A stretch of DNA of 64,000 nt from Reticulascus tulasneorum. Its lineage: Eukaryota; Ascomycota; Sordariomycetes; Glomerellales; Reticulascaceae. The notes beneath the pieces were generated by a model that saw only the letters and a list, made by a program, of their open reading frames with translations, was not told the DNA's origin and ran no database searches. The position numbers and the translations under genes were made by a program. The stretch spans positions 2,046,001 through 2,110,000 of the forward strand of contig LSAX01000001.1 in assembly GCA_001557505.1 (NCBI GenBank), written 5' to 3'. Below, piece by piece: positions 34,715 through 47,217 of this stretch (positions within the stretch are counted from its first letter, which is position 1; each line of letters starts with the position of its first letter).

Positions 34715-35916
34715 CTCGTAGCTCCAATCATATCAACGCCGCTGCTTCCACAGCAAGTGACAACATAAAATGTTGCTAGAGACTGGAAAAAAGGAAGTGG
34801 AACGATGATGACACAGAGAAGAGAGCGTGAGAGCTGGGCAACACTTGTCAAAGTGATTGAAGAATCAATCACCGCACCCCGCACTCTCAGTTTCTTGGAT
34901 TCTGGTACTCCGAGGCGTACTTGCACTGGATTTGGAAGCTGGAGGATGAAGCGTGTATCTTGTATGGATATCTTCTAGCGAGGACTCCAGAAGAAATTGA
35001 CCATACGATCTTCCTTGATAGCTTGATATCGACATGCAAGATCAACAAGGACAGGGAAAGGTAGTGAAACAGGCCGATGGAAGCGAGACGTTGGTGTGTT
35101 CTGTGAAGCAGTGACAAGACTGCATCAGCATCGGGCTTCGGGAAATTATAAAAGGCGGTGCTATATTCTGATACGCTTGTGGCGTGGATGAATAACAAGA
35201 GCCGTAGTTGTGAGAAGTTGAACGTCTCGGGGTTTTTAAGGTAGCTCTGGCCGAGGTCAAACTTGGTTACTCAGCACTCACGTGACATCGCGTCAGAGAC
35301 CTGGCATGGACTTCCGACCAAGATTTGGTACTGTAATTAGATCTCTAGCAGAAGTTACTCGTACTGGAAGTGCCGAAATTTTATTTACTTTATTAAAACG
35401 TCACTCAGGCTCAGCTCGATGGCTGCAGCGGTGTGAGTTGCAGGAGTCCCATAGCACACAATCCACTGGCAGCTTGTAATAAGAACACATTAACCCTTAG
35501 TGTTTGCGTTGAGTAACTTGTCAGAATGTCCCACTAGATCCCTAGCGGATGTTTATAGGCTTTCCGTGCTTTGTATTCCTTCTTAGCCCCATCCACAGTG
35601 CAACGCATTTCCAAGCAACTCGTATGTAGTCGCAAACCTGGCATTCCTATGACTCGGGTGAACGGAGTGCTGTTTGCAACCATGGCCATTCTTCTGTGGA
35701 TCTGTCTACATATTCAACCAGGCGCACCGGGGGCATATGGAAAGGAAATTTAGTATGATCAAGACCGCATGTATATTCTCCAGGACACTGCTAATTTTTG
35801 AATATGGATAGAAACATACTATCCATGGCGAGCATGACCTCCTCCAATAGTAGCTGAATTGCTCCAATTCCAAGGGTCCTGTGTGCAAACTAGGTTGGCG
35901 GAGCTTCAAGGGACGG
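34715..35916. other. Intergenic upstream of the large F-box gene
   Basis: About 1.2 kb between two minus-strand genes. The first half is the leader and promoter of the F-box gene; the rest is A/T-richer with no gene. Nothing else seen. Confidence 0.55.
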
Positions 35917-37645
35917 TTAGCTTGAGTTATGGACAGAAGAGCCGCTGTTCGAGGTTCTCATCTTCTTGATCTGCTCACGCAAGAGCTTCTCCCGTAGCTG
36001 GTTTGCTTCTGGGCTACCGCCAGATCTCTTCTGAAAGCTCAGGGAAGCGGGTCAGTTTACTCTGCTACCAAACAAACAGGCGCTCCTATCAAGTAGAGTG
36101 ACCCACCTCCTCACGTGTTGTCAAAGCTGATAGGGGTTTGGGGGTTGTTTCGCTTGGGTCATCTTCGGAAACATCAGCTGATATGCTCCGGCGTTTTGTG
36201 GGCGAGGAGTCTGAGGAAGTGTTCCGCCTTCGACGCCTAGACGGGCCATCCGGTAGAACTACTTGGCGGCTTCTGCTGTCCCTTTCAAGGTCTGCTTGTT
36301 TGGACGGCTCATCATGATGATCCGGGCTCTGTCGCCCAATGCCATACGATACATCGTGGCCCTTGCGGGCGTTGCGGGATGGAGACTGAGAAGCAGGAGC
36401 AGGAGATCGGGAGTACCGAGAGGAGTGGGCAGAAGGGCTCTTTGAAAATCGCCTCCTGCGGGTCCCTGAACGGCTCCTGGAGGAGGAGTATCGCCGTCGC
36501 TTGGACCCTGGGGATCGCCGATCAAGGGATTGCGAGCGAGAAAGGTTGCCATTTGACGGCCTCCGTGGCTTTGCTAGTTTGGAATCATAACCACCGTAGT
36601 GCTGCTCGTCTCTTCTAGGCGAGCGTGATCTCTTGCGTGAGTGCTTTGGATTCGGAGGAGACCTATCCCGTGCACTGCGCCGCCGCGGCAGACTTGGTGA
36701 ACGATAGCTCGAACGGCGGGGACGCTCGGCACTCGGGCTTCGCGAGGTGGGCTGTGAGGACTCAGAGGCAGCCGATGGAGATCGGGTTGCCGGTCGCCTT
36801 CTGGCACCATCTCGTCCACCGGCTTGACGATCTCGAGGAACATAACTATCCCGTCCGGACCCTCGATAGTGACCCCTGTCTCTCAGCTCAAAATGCCTGG
36901 ACGTTGGGGACCGGGACCGATTCCCTCCACGACCAAACCCTCTTCTACCCCTTTGATCATAATCTCTATCGCCGCCACGGCCACCACCACGGCCACGATC
37001 CGAACGATCTCGATCTCTATCCCGTGATTCGTTTGGGTTGTGGTTTCGCCGATCGACCTCTTCGCGTCTGCGGCGAGCTTCTTCAGCTACTCGATCTGCT
37101 TCAATCTACGGTATGGTCAGCCTATGACTGCATCGTCACTGAGAGAACTTCATCCTACCCACCTTTTCCTGGATGAGCTCCAATTTCTTAGCTTCGAGAA
37201 GTTCCTTCGGGACGCCTTGTGGGCTCGTTTGCGCACTCAGACATAATTTCCATAGTTCCTTGCAGAATGGAGCCGTGTCTTTATCCAAGAATCCCGTTAG
37301 TTGAATTTGTAGGGCTTTAATATCGGGCTACACTTCATGTTAATAGGTAGCGCGGCTGCCGTGGCCCAGAGGTTGTGAGAACTCACAAAGCGAGACCCTT
37401 CGATTAGATTGAAGCAAAGCTCAGTGACAACATCATCTTCGCTTCCAAGAATATTCGATATTTTGCTGGCAATCCATCTGTGAATGCGAGCCTGAATTAG
37501 CACTCGCAAAAGCATGTAGGCATGTGGTTTGGAGCTCAAACTTTTTCATCACCTGAAGATTAACTTTCTGCATGTCCACCTTCTGGTTGAACTCCACAGG
37601 AAATTTGGTAGACTTCAACAACTTTGCATCCACGCCGGTAGCCAT
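35917..37645 (-). CDS. PWI-domain SR-rich splicing factor (SRm160/SRRM1-like)
   Basis: Predicted 491-aa protein in five exons, 37645-37553, 37491-37387, 37327-37163, 37105-36107 and 36030-35917, all joins in phase; introns are 57-76 nt. Residues about 25-110 form a PWI domain: MQKVNLQARIHRWIASKI, LGSEDDVVTELCFNLIEG, then KALQIQLTGFLDKDTAPF and KELWKLCLSAQ. PWI domains bind RNA in pre-mRNA processing factors. The name-giving Pro-Trp-Ile reads Arg-Trp-Ile here. The remainder is rich in Arg-Ser, Arg-Asp and Arg-Gly dipeptides, typical of SRRM1-type co-activators of splicing. The last exon ends KMRTSNSGSSVHNSS. The protein is nuclear by family. It shares a 759-bp divergent promoter region with NAS2. 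Confidence 0.9.
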
Positions 37646-38404
37646 CGCTGGAAGGAGTTGGCCAATTCGTTCCGCTCACCAAATAGTAGTGTAAAGAAAA
37701 GGGAGCGGGATCGGGGGATGCAGCAGCATTCATAAAGTGATGCTTTTGCTGGGATAAGAACTGTGACGTCGACTAGAAATGAGGAATGACCATGCCGTAA
37801 GTAGCTCGGTCTCTGGCGCACGGATCAACCCAGCGCTAGCTTTCAGAGTACGGACTAATTACGGACTACCTACCACCCAATTCGAAGGCGCTCGCTGCGG
37901 TGCTCTCCGCATCGGACTGATGTGTTTTACTTAGAGGAAGTACGGTCGACAGAATTCCAAGTTCACCTGCAGCCCGCGCATGATTGTTCACTTGGCCGCC
38001 TAAACTACCCTGTGCATGTTTATCCAGCCAGACCGTGGACATCACCCCACTACCCCATAAACCACTCCCAAAATTAATTAGTCAGGTATCTACTAGTCTA
38101 CGTGTACTTGCTCCGAGCGTGCAGGCGTACGATCCACCGCGGACACCATCAGGTCTACCTGTAATTAGGTACTAGCCTAAGTACATATAATACCCCTAAA
38201 GCTGGTGGTGCCTGCAGGCAGGTATTGCCTACGTAGTGGAAGATTGGTGGGGCGACCTGAGGATCAACTCCCGAATCTGTGGCCTACATACGAATTCCTT
38301 AGTCCGCCTATCGCTACACATCACAACTCTCACTCGCATTCGTCCCATTCCACATTCGCATGCTCGGGTTGGAGTATGCTTTCCATCAACTTCTGTAAAC
38401 AACA
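37646..38404. promoter_or_regulatory. Divergent promoter region, PWI factor and NAS2
   Basis: The only DNA between the starts of two divergent housekeeping genes. It contains TAGGTA/GGTACT-type motifs near 38150-38185 and no open frame worth calling. Its role as a shared regulatory region is inferred from layout. Confidence 0.5.
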
Positions 38405-39289
38405 ATGGGATTGCCGCTCAGAATGAACAATTTACATGCCCCGACGGTGCCAGCCGGCCCAACGACCTCTGTGGCCAACAGCGGCCAACTTGGCCAGCTC
38501 ACATTTGCTGAGCTCCAGCGAAGGAAGGATACTATTGAAACGGAACTAAAGGCTTTGGGCAACGTTCTAGATTCGGTACGAACCTCCCGAGGCCAACATG
38601 TAAGGAGCGCTTCCTAACTTGCGTGCATGAAAGCACAATGTAGACATGGCTACTCCTCTGACCACCAGAGATGGATATCCGCGAGCTGACATAGACGTCG
38701 CTCAAGGTGCGCATTCGATATGAACTGTAGTAAAATACGAGAAACTAAAGTCTGCCAGTCCGCACGACCAGATCCCGAATCATACATCTACGGAACGACT
38801 ACAAGGATCTCATGGGCATTATCGAAAAACATCTCCATGCGCACTTCGCAAGTCTCCAAGACGGTCATGAGAACCCCATAACTACTGAGGTTAACAGCAT
38901 GCCCATTGTCGCGGGTTCAACGCCACATTCGCTGGACGAGCCATTTGCCAAAGTCAACAGCATAGTGTCGGGAAGTCCTGCTGAGAGTGCTGGTCTACAT
39001 TCGGGGGATGAGATCAGAAACTTCGGCTACGTAAACTGGTCCAATCACGACAATCTTAAACGTGTCGCGGAATGCGTTCAAGGGAACGAAGGGGTAAGAA
39101 GCCGCAATCAGAGCCGATGGCTTTAGCCAGTGGTACTAGAACTATGTTGACAGCCCCCAGCAAAATGTTCTGGTCAGAATATCGCGCCGAGGCGATTCGG
39201 GGGCCCGCCAAGAGCTCCAGCTGACTTTGATCCCTCGTCGCGATTGGGGTGGTAGAGGGATGTTGGGTTGTCACATACTACCCATGTGA
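38405..39289 (+). CDS. NAS2: 26S proteasome assembly chaperone Nas2/PSMD9 (PDZ domain)
   Basis: Nas2 (p27/PSMD9) binds the ATPase Rpt5 and helps to order assembly of the 19S proteasome base. Four exons, 38405-38575, 38634-38706, 38759-39093 and 39161-39289, with introns of 51-67 nt, give 235 aa. The N-terminal helical hairpin reads FAELQRRKDTIETELKALG, then the family block VDMATPLTTRDGYPRADID and RIIHLRNDYKDLM. A PDZ domain occupies the C-terminal half: PFAKVNSIVSGSPAESAGL, HSGDEIRNFGYV and QNVLVRISRRG. The end, WGGRGMLGCHILPM, is typical of fungal homologues. The second exon is 73 nt and carries the LTTRDGYPR block, so it is certainly translated. The start has a family-like MGLPLRMNNLHAPTVP. 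Confidence 0.94.
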
Positions 39290-40300
39290 GACTCGCGAAT
39301 TAGTGCAAGTCCGAATATTGCGAGAATACCTGAGCATGGCCGCTTGAATGGCTAGGTTACACAACATGTGCCTTTTCCAAACTGGAAAGTAGCGAGGGCT
39401 CAAGGATCTGTTGCCATAGCGTTGCCATGCTTGTAGCTTCGAAAGACGCTGGCGACCAAAAATAGACTACGCAGAGACAAGGCACAGGAAACAGTCACCC
39501 GGTCGCTCACGGAAACATGCCCCATGAAGGTGAAAACAGTGGTCAGGGTTACAAACAGGTAGATATTCTTTACAGACGCTACTGTATTTGCAACCTAGCA
39601 GGGCCGTCTAATCCCTTCCACCGCCTAGATGGCTTTGCAAGGTTCTGTGAAAGGCAAGGTAGCAGACTTGGTAAATACTCCTTTGATACAATCACTTGCT
39701 TCGAAATCCAGTCTACTTCTCCAGAGTTTTGCCCAAGCATCATTCGGAAACCATTGTGATAGTTGGTGATAGTTATCTCCCATACCTTCCTGCCGTCAAG
39801 TCTAAATGGCGATATCGTCTGACTGCAAGTATCACGTGATGAAGCACACCGCTCAACGAGGCGCGGGGTAGTCCACCTAAGCCGTGGTGCCAAAATACCT
39901 TACCTACCTTAGGTAGGGACGTGCAAAATGGTGTGGTGCGTACCTTACCTAGTAGTATGTAGGTATGTACCTGTGCTTCCTTACATAAGCCGCCTTGGGC
40001 AACCGACCAGCCTGACTGAATTTTCGCTTAGGCTTCCTTGGAAGCTCCCCCTCCATCTTTAAAAACAACAACTCCAAGTCGATCAGTCGGTGTCTGAACT
40101 TCAGCATTCACCGCCCATAATCTTGTGACCGTCGCATCCAGGTACGCCGCCCTTTATCAGATCTTTCTGGGCTTCTATTCACTGCAAGCACCGCCCCGAG
40201 ATCTTCATCTTCGACTCAACGGTTCTAACATATCTCGCCCTGTAGCCCCCCGCTTGTTTCCCTCCAAATAAACGAACTATCTATCGAGTTCTTCGCAATC
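39290..40300. other. Intergenic and Ran promoter/leader
   Basis: About 1 kb. It contains tandem GTTGCCAT half-sites at 39410-39429, a TACCTTAGGTA patch at about 39890-39975, and the Ran leader from about 40050. No gene seen. Confidence 0.6.
40142..40245 (+). other. Putative 5' UTR intron of Ran
   Basis: GTACGC at 40142 and CTGTAG ending at 40245 frame a 104-nt stretch with a TTCTAACA branch-like motif near 40223. It lies 55 bp before the Ran ATG. Inferred from splice signals only. Confidence 0.45.
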
Positions 40301-41224
<924 letters not shown>

Positions 41225-42182
41225 AAGGGTGACGTTGCAGTGCCTTCCGGATGCGTCCGGGGTATATTATGACTGGGGAATTCTACAGATGTCTTCTGGA
41301 CGCAAAGAGTTGCCGATGATGGTCCTCGGAGTAGGGAATAACAGCGGCCTTCACATGTGGTAGACGGAGGCGGCGCGAGCGAGGTTTGACAGACGCCACA
41401 TCCCGCAGGCTTTAGGTAGTTAGACACTTCAAAGATATGATTTATTCAGTTGACCCTCTTCACTATCAACGCACCGTTCTTATCATATATTTTTTATGAG
41501 CTCATGGGCACATGAGCCGTTAACGAACCGTTCCCAAGGCATACGTGACGCTAGTGCAATCGTCGCATCTGAATCGCTGGCAACTTGATGCGTGTGCGGT
41601 GTTTAGGTTGTGGCTACCAAAGTCCAATAGCAAGCAAGGACTGGAGTAGTTACATCATCTCAGTTGTGCTCGAACACCGAATCCATAACACTTCCGGCAC
41701 ATTCATTCCTCGCTCTTTACCGGGCTTCTATCAGCGGGAGATTGGCGGGTGCGAAACCAAGCACGGCTTAGGACTCCGGTAGACCAGGGAGGAAGTTGTT
41801 TACCCGAATTGCCTCTTTGTGAATGCAACCACCATTTGCCGAGCATGATCAGGTGCGTTAATTTGTCCCGAGATATTCCACCCAGCTTGGATCCATCTTC
41901 AATATAGTCTTATATCGCAGTCATCCCGATGAGCCGACAAGACTTTCCAAATCATGGCGTGTTCAATTCCACGATATCTCGTACTTCACGGAATCGGCTC
42001 TTGTATATAGATCTTTGTCTAAACGATCGCATTGCCTAAAATGTCCAGTTACCAATATTTTCTCAGGTCACGGTTATCAGTATGTCTGCTCCAGATTCCC
42101 CAACTCTACAAACTCGAATCTCGGAGCTTCTGTCGTGATTGTGCCAACACTAGGGGGAGACAAATCTTCCAGAGATCCCATC
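41225..42182. other. Intergenic between Ran and the carboxypeptidase
   Basis: About 960 bases: the Ran 3' UTR and the carboxypeptidase promoter. No gene, repeat or RNA recognised. Confidence 0.55.
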
Positions 42183-44483
42183 ATGAACATATTCTATAAA
42201 CTTCTTCTTCACCTCCTACCTACCTATGCACCGAGTCGAGACGGCATGTTTGTCAAGCTTCATCTTAGGGTCACCTCGGAAGGCACATCAGGCACATCAC
42301 AAGAAATGACTCCCCGTCGCGAAACCAAAACCATGACACGAGTTGTCTTGTCAGATAATGCGACTATCAGATACAAGGACCCAGGCATTTGCGAGACGAC
42401 GCCCGGTGTGAACTCGTGGTCTGGATATGTTGATCTAGACGCAAACTCTCATACTTTTTTCTGGTATTTCGAAGCTCGACGGGATGCAGATGCTGCGCCT
42501 CTTACCCTGTGGCTAAACGGTGGGCCAGGCTCGGATTCCTTGATTGGGCTGATGAATGGTTAGGCTCCTAGAGGTGCACTGGCGTTGAACCTTGTTTGTT
42601 CATGGTTGATATATCTATAGGTGTTGGGCCTTGCACGGTCAAGCCTGACATGACCACTACGAGCAATCCGTTCTCGTGAGACACCATACAGCAGGATGTT
42701 GCATCTTAGAGATCTTCTGACCACCATCCCCACAGCTGGTCTGAGGCTTCAAACCTGCTGTTTCTGTCCCAGCCTCTAGATGTCGGGTTCTCGTATCGTG
42801 ATAAATGGGAGGCTACTCTAAATGGAGGTGAGGTAAGTGGCTATCACTTCTCCTTCACATTCTGCGAGCCGGCCAAGGACTCGATACTCATAGACATTTT
42901 ATAGCTCATTCAACGCCGACGTGCCCACCAAGAGTAGCGGGCTAGAACATGTGGTGCAGATAACCCGTACCAGTTCCCGACCATCGATGATGCACCCACC
43001 GGGACTTCCCAGCTTGCCGCCATCACCTCCTGGCGCGTTGTCCAGGCGATTCTGGCCACACTGCCCGAGACAAGTACAGCGGGAAGACCAAGGGACTTCA
43101 ACCTTTGGACCGAAAGGTGATGATTCCTCAATCTGCCGCTAGACTGCTATCTGACGGGTTTCTCTTGTATTTTAGTTATGGTGGACATTATGGTCCAGGT
43201 TGGCTTGGTCCTCATCTGCGTTTCCCAGCCTGTTTGACACTTTTTAAGCTGTTTTTCGGTACTTTCGCACACAGAACGGTCTTATTCACAAGGGTGTTAT
43301 CGAGGGGATCCCGCTCGCTTTGAAGACGCTTGGTATCGGAAATGGCATAATTGATGCAGCGACACAGTTTCCCTACGTAGGTCACGCTCGACGTGGCCGC
43401 CCACAAGATCTAAGCATGTCACAGTACCCCGAATTCGCGGCGAACAATACGTACGGAATACAGGCGATCACCCCCGATATGACAAACTACATGACCACAG
43501 CATGCTACATGATTAATGGATGCCTTGACCAAGTTTGGCGTTGTCGACAAGCGCTCCAACACGATAGGACAAGGTAGGCCCCGCAGAACTAGACACAACG
43601 TTGTCCCATCTGATTCAGCGTAGTATCGGAACGATAGCCATTTGCACTAGGGCTGCTAACATGTGTTCGTCTTTGCTTCGGACTGTCTCGGTAAGCCGCT
43701 TGACTGACAAGTATCCAGGCCGCGATAATGTGGAGGGTCCCTATTATTCCTACAGCGGGCGAAGCATGTACGATGTACGTCGAACGGCGAACGATCCGAT
43801 TTTCCCAGATTTCTTCGTCCAATACCTCAATCTCCCGGAAATCCAAGATGCGCTAGGGGTCGACGTCGGCTTCACGTATAAGCCGGAGAACGATGACGTG
43901 TTTGCGACGTTCCAGCAAACAGGCGACTATGTCTATCCCGACTTCCTCATCGACCTTGAAGAATTGGTAGAGTTTGGAGTTAGGGTCGTGTATGGAGAGA
44001 GTGCCCACGGAAGATGAGGAGCATTGCTAACAGCGACCAAGGCTTATATACGGAGACGCAGACTACATCGGCAACTGGTGAGACATGACGTACGAACCAT
44101 ATGGATCTCGAACGGCGTTCTAACTGCGAAGCAGGTTTGGAGGCGAGGCCGTCTCTTTAGCCATCAACCACTCGCAAGCGGCTTTTTTCAGGAGCACGAA
44201 GTATGAGCCGCTGGAGCTCGGTGGCATCCAGCGTGGTGTTGTGCGAGAATTCTCGAACCTGAGCTTCGCTGTTGTAAACGGAGCTGGACACTTCGTGGCG
44301 CTCGACACGCCCGATGTTGCTCTCGAGCTTTTTCGCAGAGGCATCGAGGGCCGCGACCTCCGTCGCGGAATTGTTCCTGCGACTTCGCAGACGGTAATAC
44401 CTTTCACACCTGACGAGCCCATCGAAAGTGATCCGGCAAGCCTGGTCAAGCTGCGCGCCGGAGCGGGCAGGCAACGCTATTAG
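42183..44483 (+). CDS. Secreted serine carboxypeptidase, family S10
   Basis: Family S10 serine carboxypeptidase, releasing C-terminal amino acids, likely secreted or vacuolar. Eleven exons: 42183-42558, 42621-42675, 42736-42827, 42960-43116, 43176-43198, 43249-43376, 43425-43573, 43624-43664, 43719-43989, 44042-44077, 44135-44483. They give 558 aa with every phase consistent. Blocks in order: SWSGYVDL, TFFWYFEAR, LTLWLNGGPGSDSLIG, FLSQPLDVGFSY, FNLWTESYGGHYGP with the catalytic Ser, YPEFAANNTYGI, DNVEGPYYSYSGR, LIYGDADYIGNWFGGEA with the catalytic Asp, and VVNGAGHFVALD with the catalytic His. MNIFYKLLLHLLPTYA is a plausible but weak signal peptide. The third intron (42828-42959, 132 nt) is over twice the others; a 61-nt alternative at 42833-42893 would need a frameshift, so partial decay cannot be excluded there. 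Confidence 0.85.
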
Positions 44484-45184
44484 ATCAAGGGGGTCGGTGG
44501 GGTTGAGAAAATGGAGAGGATTCCGAGACCTGGCCATCTAAATTTGGGAGATTTGGGGGGGGTGGGTTCGGGCGTGAAAAGGTCTTTGATTCATTTTCGT
44601 GCATGCATGGCTGCTTGAAGAGGTAGTTCAGACAGACATACATGTCACGGACGTGACGCGACGATGGGGGCAATTTGACGGCAATTTCTATTACACGCCT
44701 GGACTTGGTTGTAGCCCCGGGAACCAGCCATGACGCCCCCTCAACTTGTTGACAAGATTTCCTAATCGAGCGAGAAGAGACGCCAGGCGCGTGACGTGAC
44801 TGGCTAAATTAGCTCACAACGCGGAGAAAATGCGTACAGGGATCATCATTACAATGGGAACGGACCTCCCAATTGAACACACCCCCCCCCACCTCTCTCA
44901 CTCTCTCTCTCTCTTTCCTCTCCTCAGGACGGACGTGAAGGTCAACTTACCCACCAGCGCGTGCCTCCAGTGTTGCTTGTTTTACATCTGCACACCAACG
45001 ACCCTTCACTCATCGCTGCACCAGCGAAACACTTCGAACAAACACGCTCGCTTCATTATTCCCTCTTTTGACGTGTCTGCCTCAATCGGGCGCCACTCTT
45101 CTTCAGCCGATTTCCAGTTGTGTGTCGCCGCCCTCCTCGACCGTATATCATATAATGAATTAGTCTCCTGCTTGATCAGCCATC
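44484..45184. other. Homeobox gene promoter and leader
   Basis: About 700 bases. A pyrimidine tract with (CT)n lies at about 44882-44932, a common arrangement near fungal transcription starts. A 122-codon frame starting at ATG 44830 runs past the homeobox start codon in another frame and would be an overlapping upstream ORF if transcription begins above it. Confidence 0.55.
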
Positions 45185-47217
45185 ATGCCCGCTTCTGATG
45201 TGTCGCTCTCATCCTCCTTCTCGGGATCCTCAGATCACGGTGCGGAGTCCCCTGTGCACCTGGAGGCCTCTGTCAACGAGTTCCATTCGTTTGGGTCACT
45301 TGGGTCAGAGCCAGATTCGACCAGACTGGACTCTGAAAGACACCCCAAGGGCAAACGAAAACGAACCGCGTACGTAGACTTCTAGCATGTCATGGTAACC
45401 CAGCTACCCATTCCGTTCTCCTCGCCTCGTCACATTGTTGTCTGGGTACACCACAAAGCTAACGCGTTTTCCAATTGCCCGGCATAGAGCAAAGGACAAG
45501 TCAGTACTCGAATCCGCGTACAATTCGAATCCCAAACCGGACAAGGCGGCGCGTCTAGACATCGTGAAGCGCGTATCACTTAATGAGAAGGAAGTCCAGG
45601 TAAGCCTACTATGCACAACAGGCCCAGGAAGCAGTCCCAAGCTTCTCCCTCCACTTGGTCTCGTCAAACTGACCCGCCATCGCTTCCAGATCTGGTTCCA
45701 GAATCGAAGGCAAAACGATCGACGAAAGTCGCGACCTCTCTCCGCACAAGAAATAGCGGCGCTTAGATATGGCGGGATGCAGATTCTCTCGTCTGATCCA
45801 GCATCATATGGGTCGTCTCATGTCGACGAAAAGCAATCATCACCGTCCGAGGCAGCCCTGCCTGCCACGGATGGCCAGATTAGAAACACTCTGAAGATAA
45901 ACAGCCAGGACGTTCTGGAGCAGATGGAGGTCGTGCCCCCGGGTACAACTGACTGCTCGATGGTTGAGAACCGCTCGAAGAGTAGTAATGATTCGGAGCC
46001 TACCTCCTCACAAGAATCCGATACCGCCGGACCTATGATGTCCGTATCATTTTCCAGCTCCATCGGATATCTCTCGAATCGCTGGAACCTGGGCAGTTCC
46101 CTCGCCACACCCTCTACTCTGCGTCGCGATGGCGATGATACCCTGAAGTAAGTAGAAGTTTCTTCGACATTGCAGTGCTATGTTCTAACTTACCGATAGG
46201 CTTGAACCATGCGTTACCTCATTTTGCTCCTCGAGCGCGTCTGCTGGGCCAATTCTGCCACCTCCGCAATCCCATGTTCGACTCTCTCTGTCTCTCGAGG
46301 GCAAAGCGGAACTCGTCGCCAATGAGAATTCTCCTCCTAGGCTTCAAATAGCAAACCCTTTGTCCACTGCCACCAAACTTCCTCAGGTTAGACCTCAAAG
46401 TCTTCAGCGCAGCCACAGTGCCCTCCCAAGCATAACGCTGCCCCCGATTTCAGCGTTGACAGAATTCCTTCCCCCACCTCTCTCTCGCGGAAGGTCTCGA
46501 GATGCACACGCGTGGGAGTTGTGTTGCGACGCTGATACACGGGACGAGCTGACGACTCAGGCGGAAAACGAGTCCAACGGCTCCGCGGTTGCTGCTATTA
46601 GTCTGCTTCGGTCGACAGGTAGCATGCTGCAGATCAATGGCTCGAAGCGCAACGCTCCTGCCAGCAAGCCAATTTCACGGCCTCATAATTCCAAGAAGCC
46701 AAAGCTGGCCCGTACATCCTCCAGTGCTGCAAGAATTCAGACCGTGTCCACAAGTACCGATAGTGCAGGTCATTTGCCCCAGAAAGACAAGTCGCTGCTA
46801 GAAAGAAAGCTAAATGCGGACACCCTGGTCTCGCCTTCTGGAGATTCAGACAAGGAGAATTGGAGTCCTGATGAAAAAGGCAATCCCCGTCAGCACCCAA
46901 CCCTCCTCCAGCCTCGACGTCCCCTGCCGGCTACTGCCCCCCGACTCGGAAATCCGAGGCGCGCCGGGCGAGTTCTACAGGAGCACCAAGGCCCCGCACT
47001 ACTGGGAAGTGCTCGCGCCAACACGGCGCCGGTTCGGGCCCATGGCGACGGGGCTAAATGGCAGCAGCTCGAGATTTTCGAAGATACCGAGAACCAGCCA
47101 TTACCAAAGCCAGAAGAGGTGGAAAGATTCATGCGCGGCGAGGTCAGCCCCAGCAAGAAGGGAGACATGGATTGTGTCGCGGGCCTTCTTTCCCTTAGCC
47201 AGGGGAATTGGCGGTGA
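45185..47217 (+). CDS. Homeobox transcription factor (YOX1-like)
   Basis: Predicted 590-aa transcription factor in four exons, 45185-45369, 45488-45599, 45690-46147 and 46200-47217, in phase throughout. The homeodomain spans about residues 55-115: KGKRKRTAAKDKSVLESAYN, LDIVKRVSLNEKEVQ then IWFQNRRQNDRRKSRPLS, with the invariant W, F, N and R of recognition helix 3. The second intron falls exactly between EVQ and IWF. The remaining 470 residues are Ser/Pro-rich and disordered, with a basic KKPKLART segment and a DKENWSPDEKG block near residue 470. Yeast Yox1-type homeodomain proteins repress cell-cycle genes; similarity here rests on the homeodomain and general layout, so function is inferred. 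It is convergent with NAD kinase. Confidence 0.9.

Noticed and set aside
42183..44483. Carboxypeptidase as a pseudogene
   Set aside because: Stops and frame changes are all explained by GT..AG introns except for one ambiguous spot, and the catalytic triad is intact.
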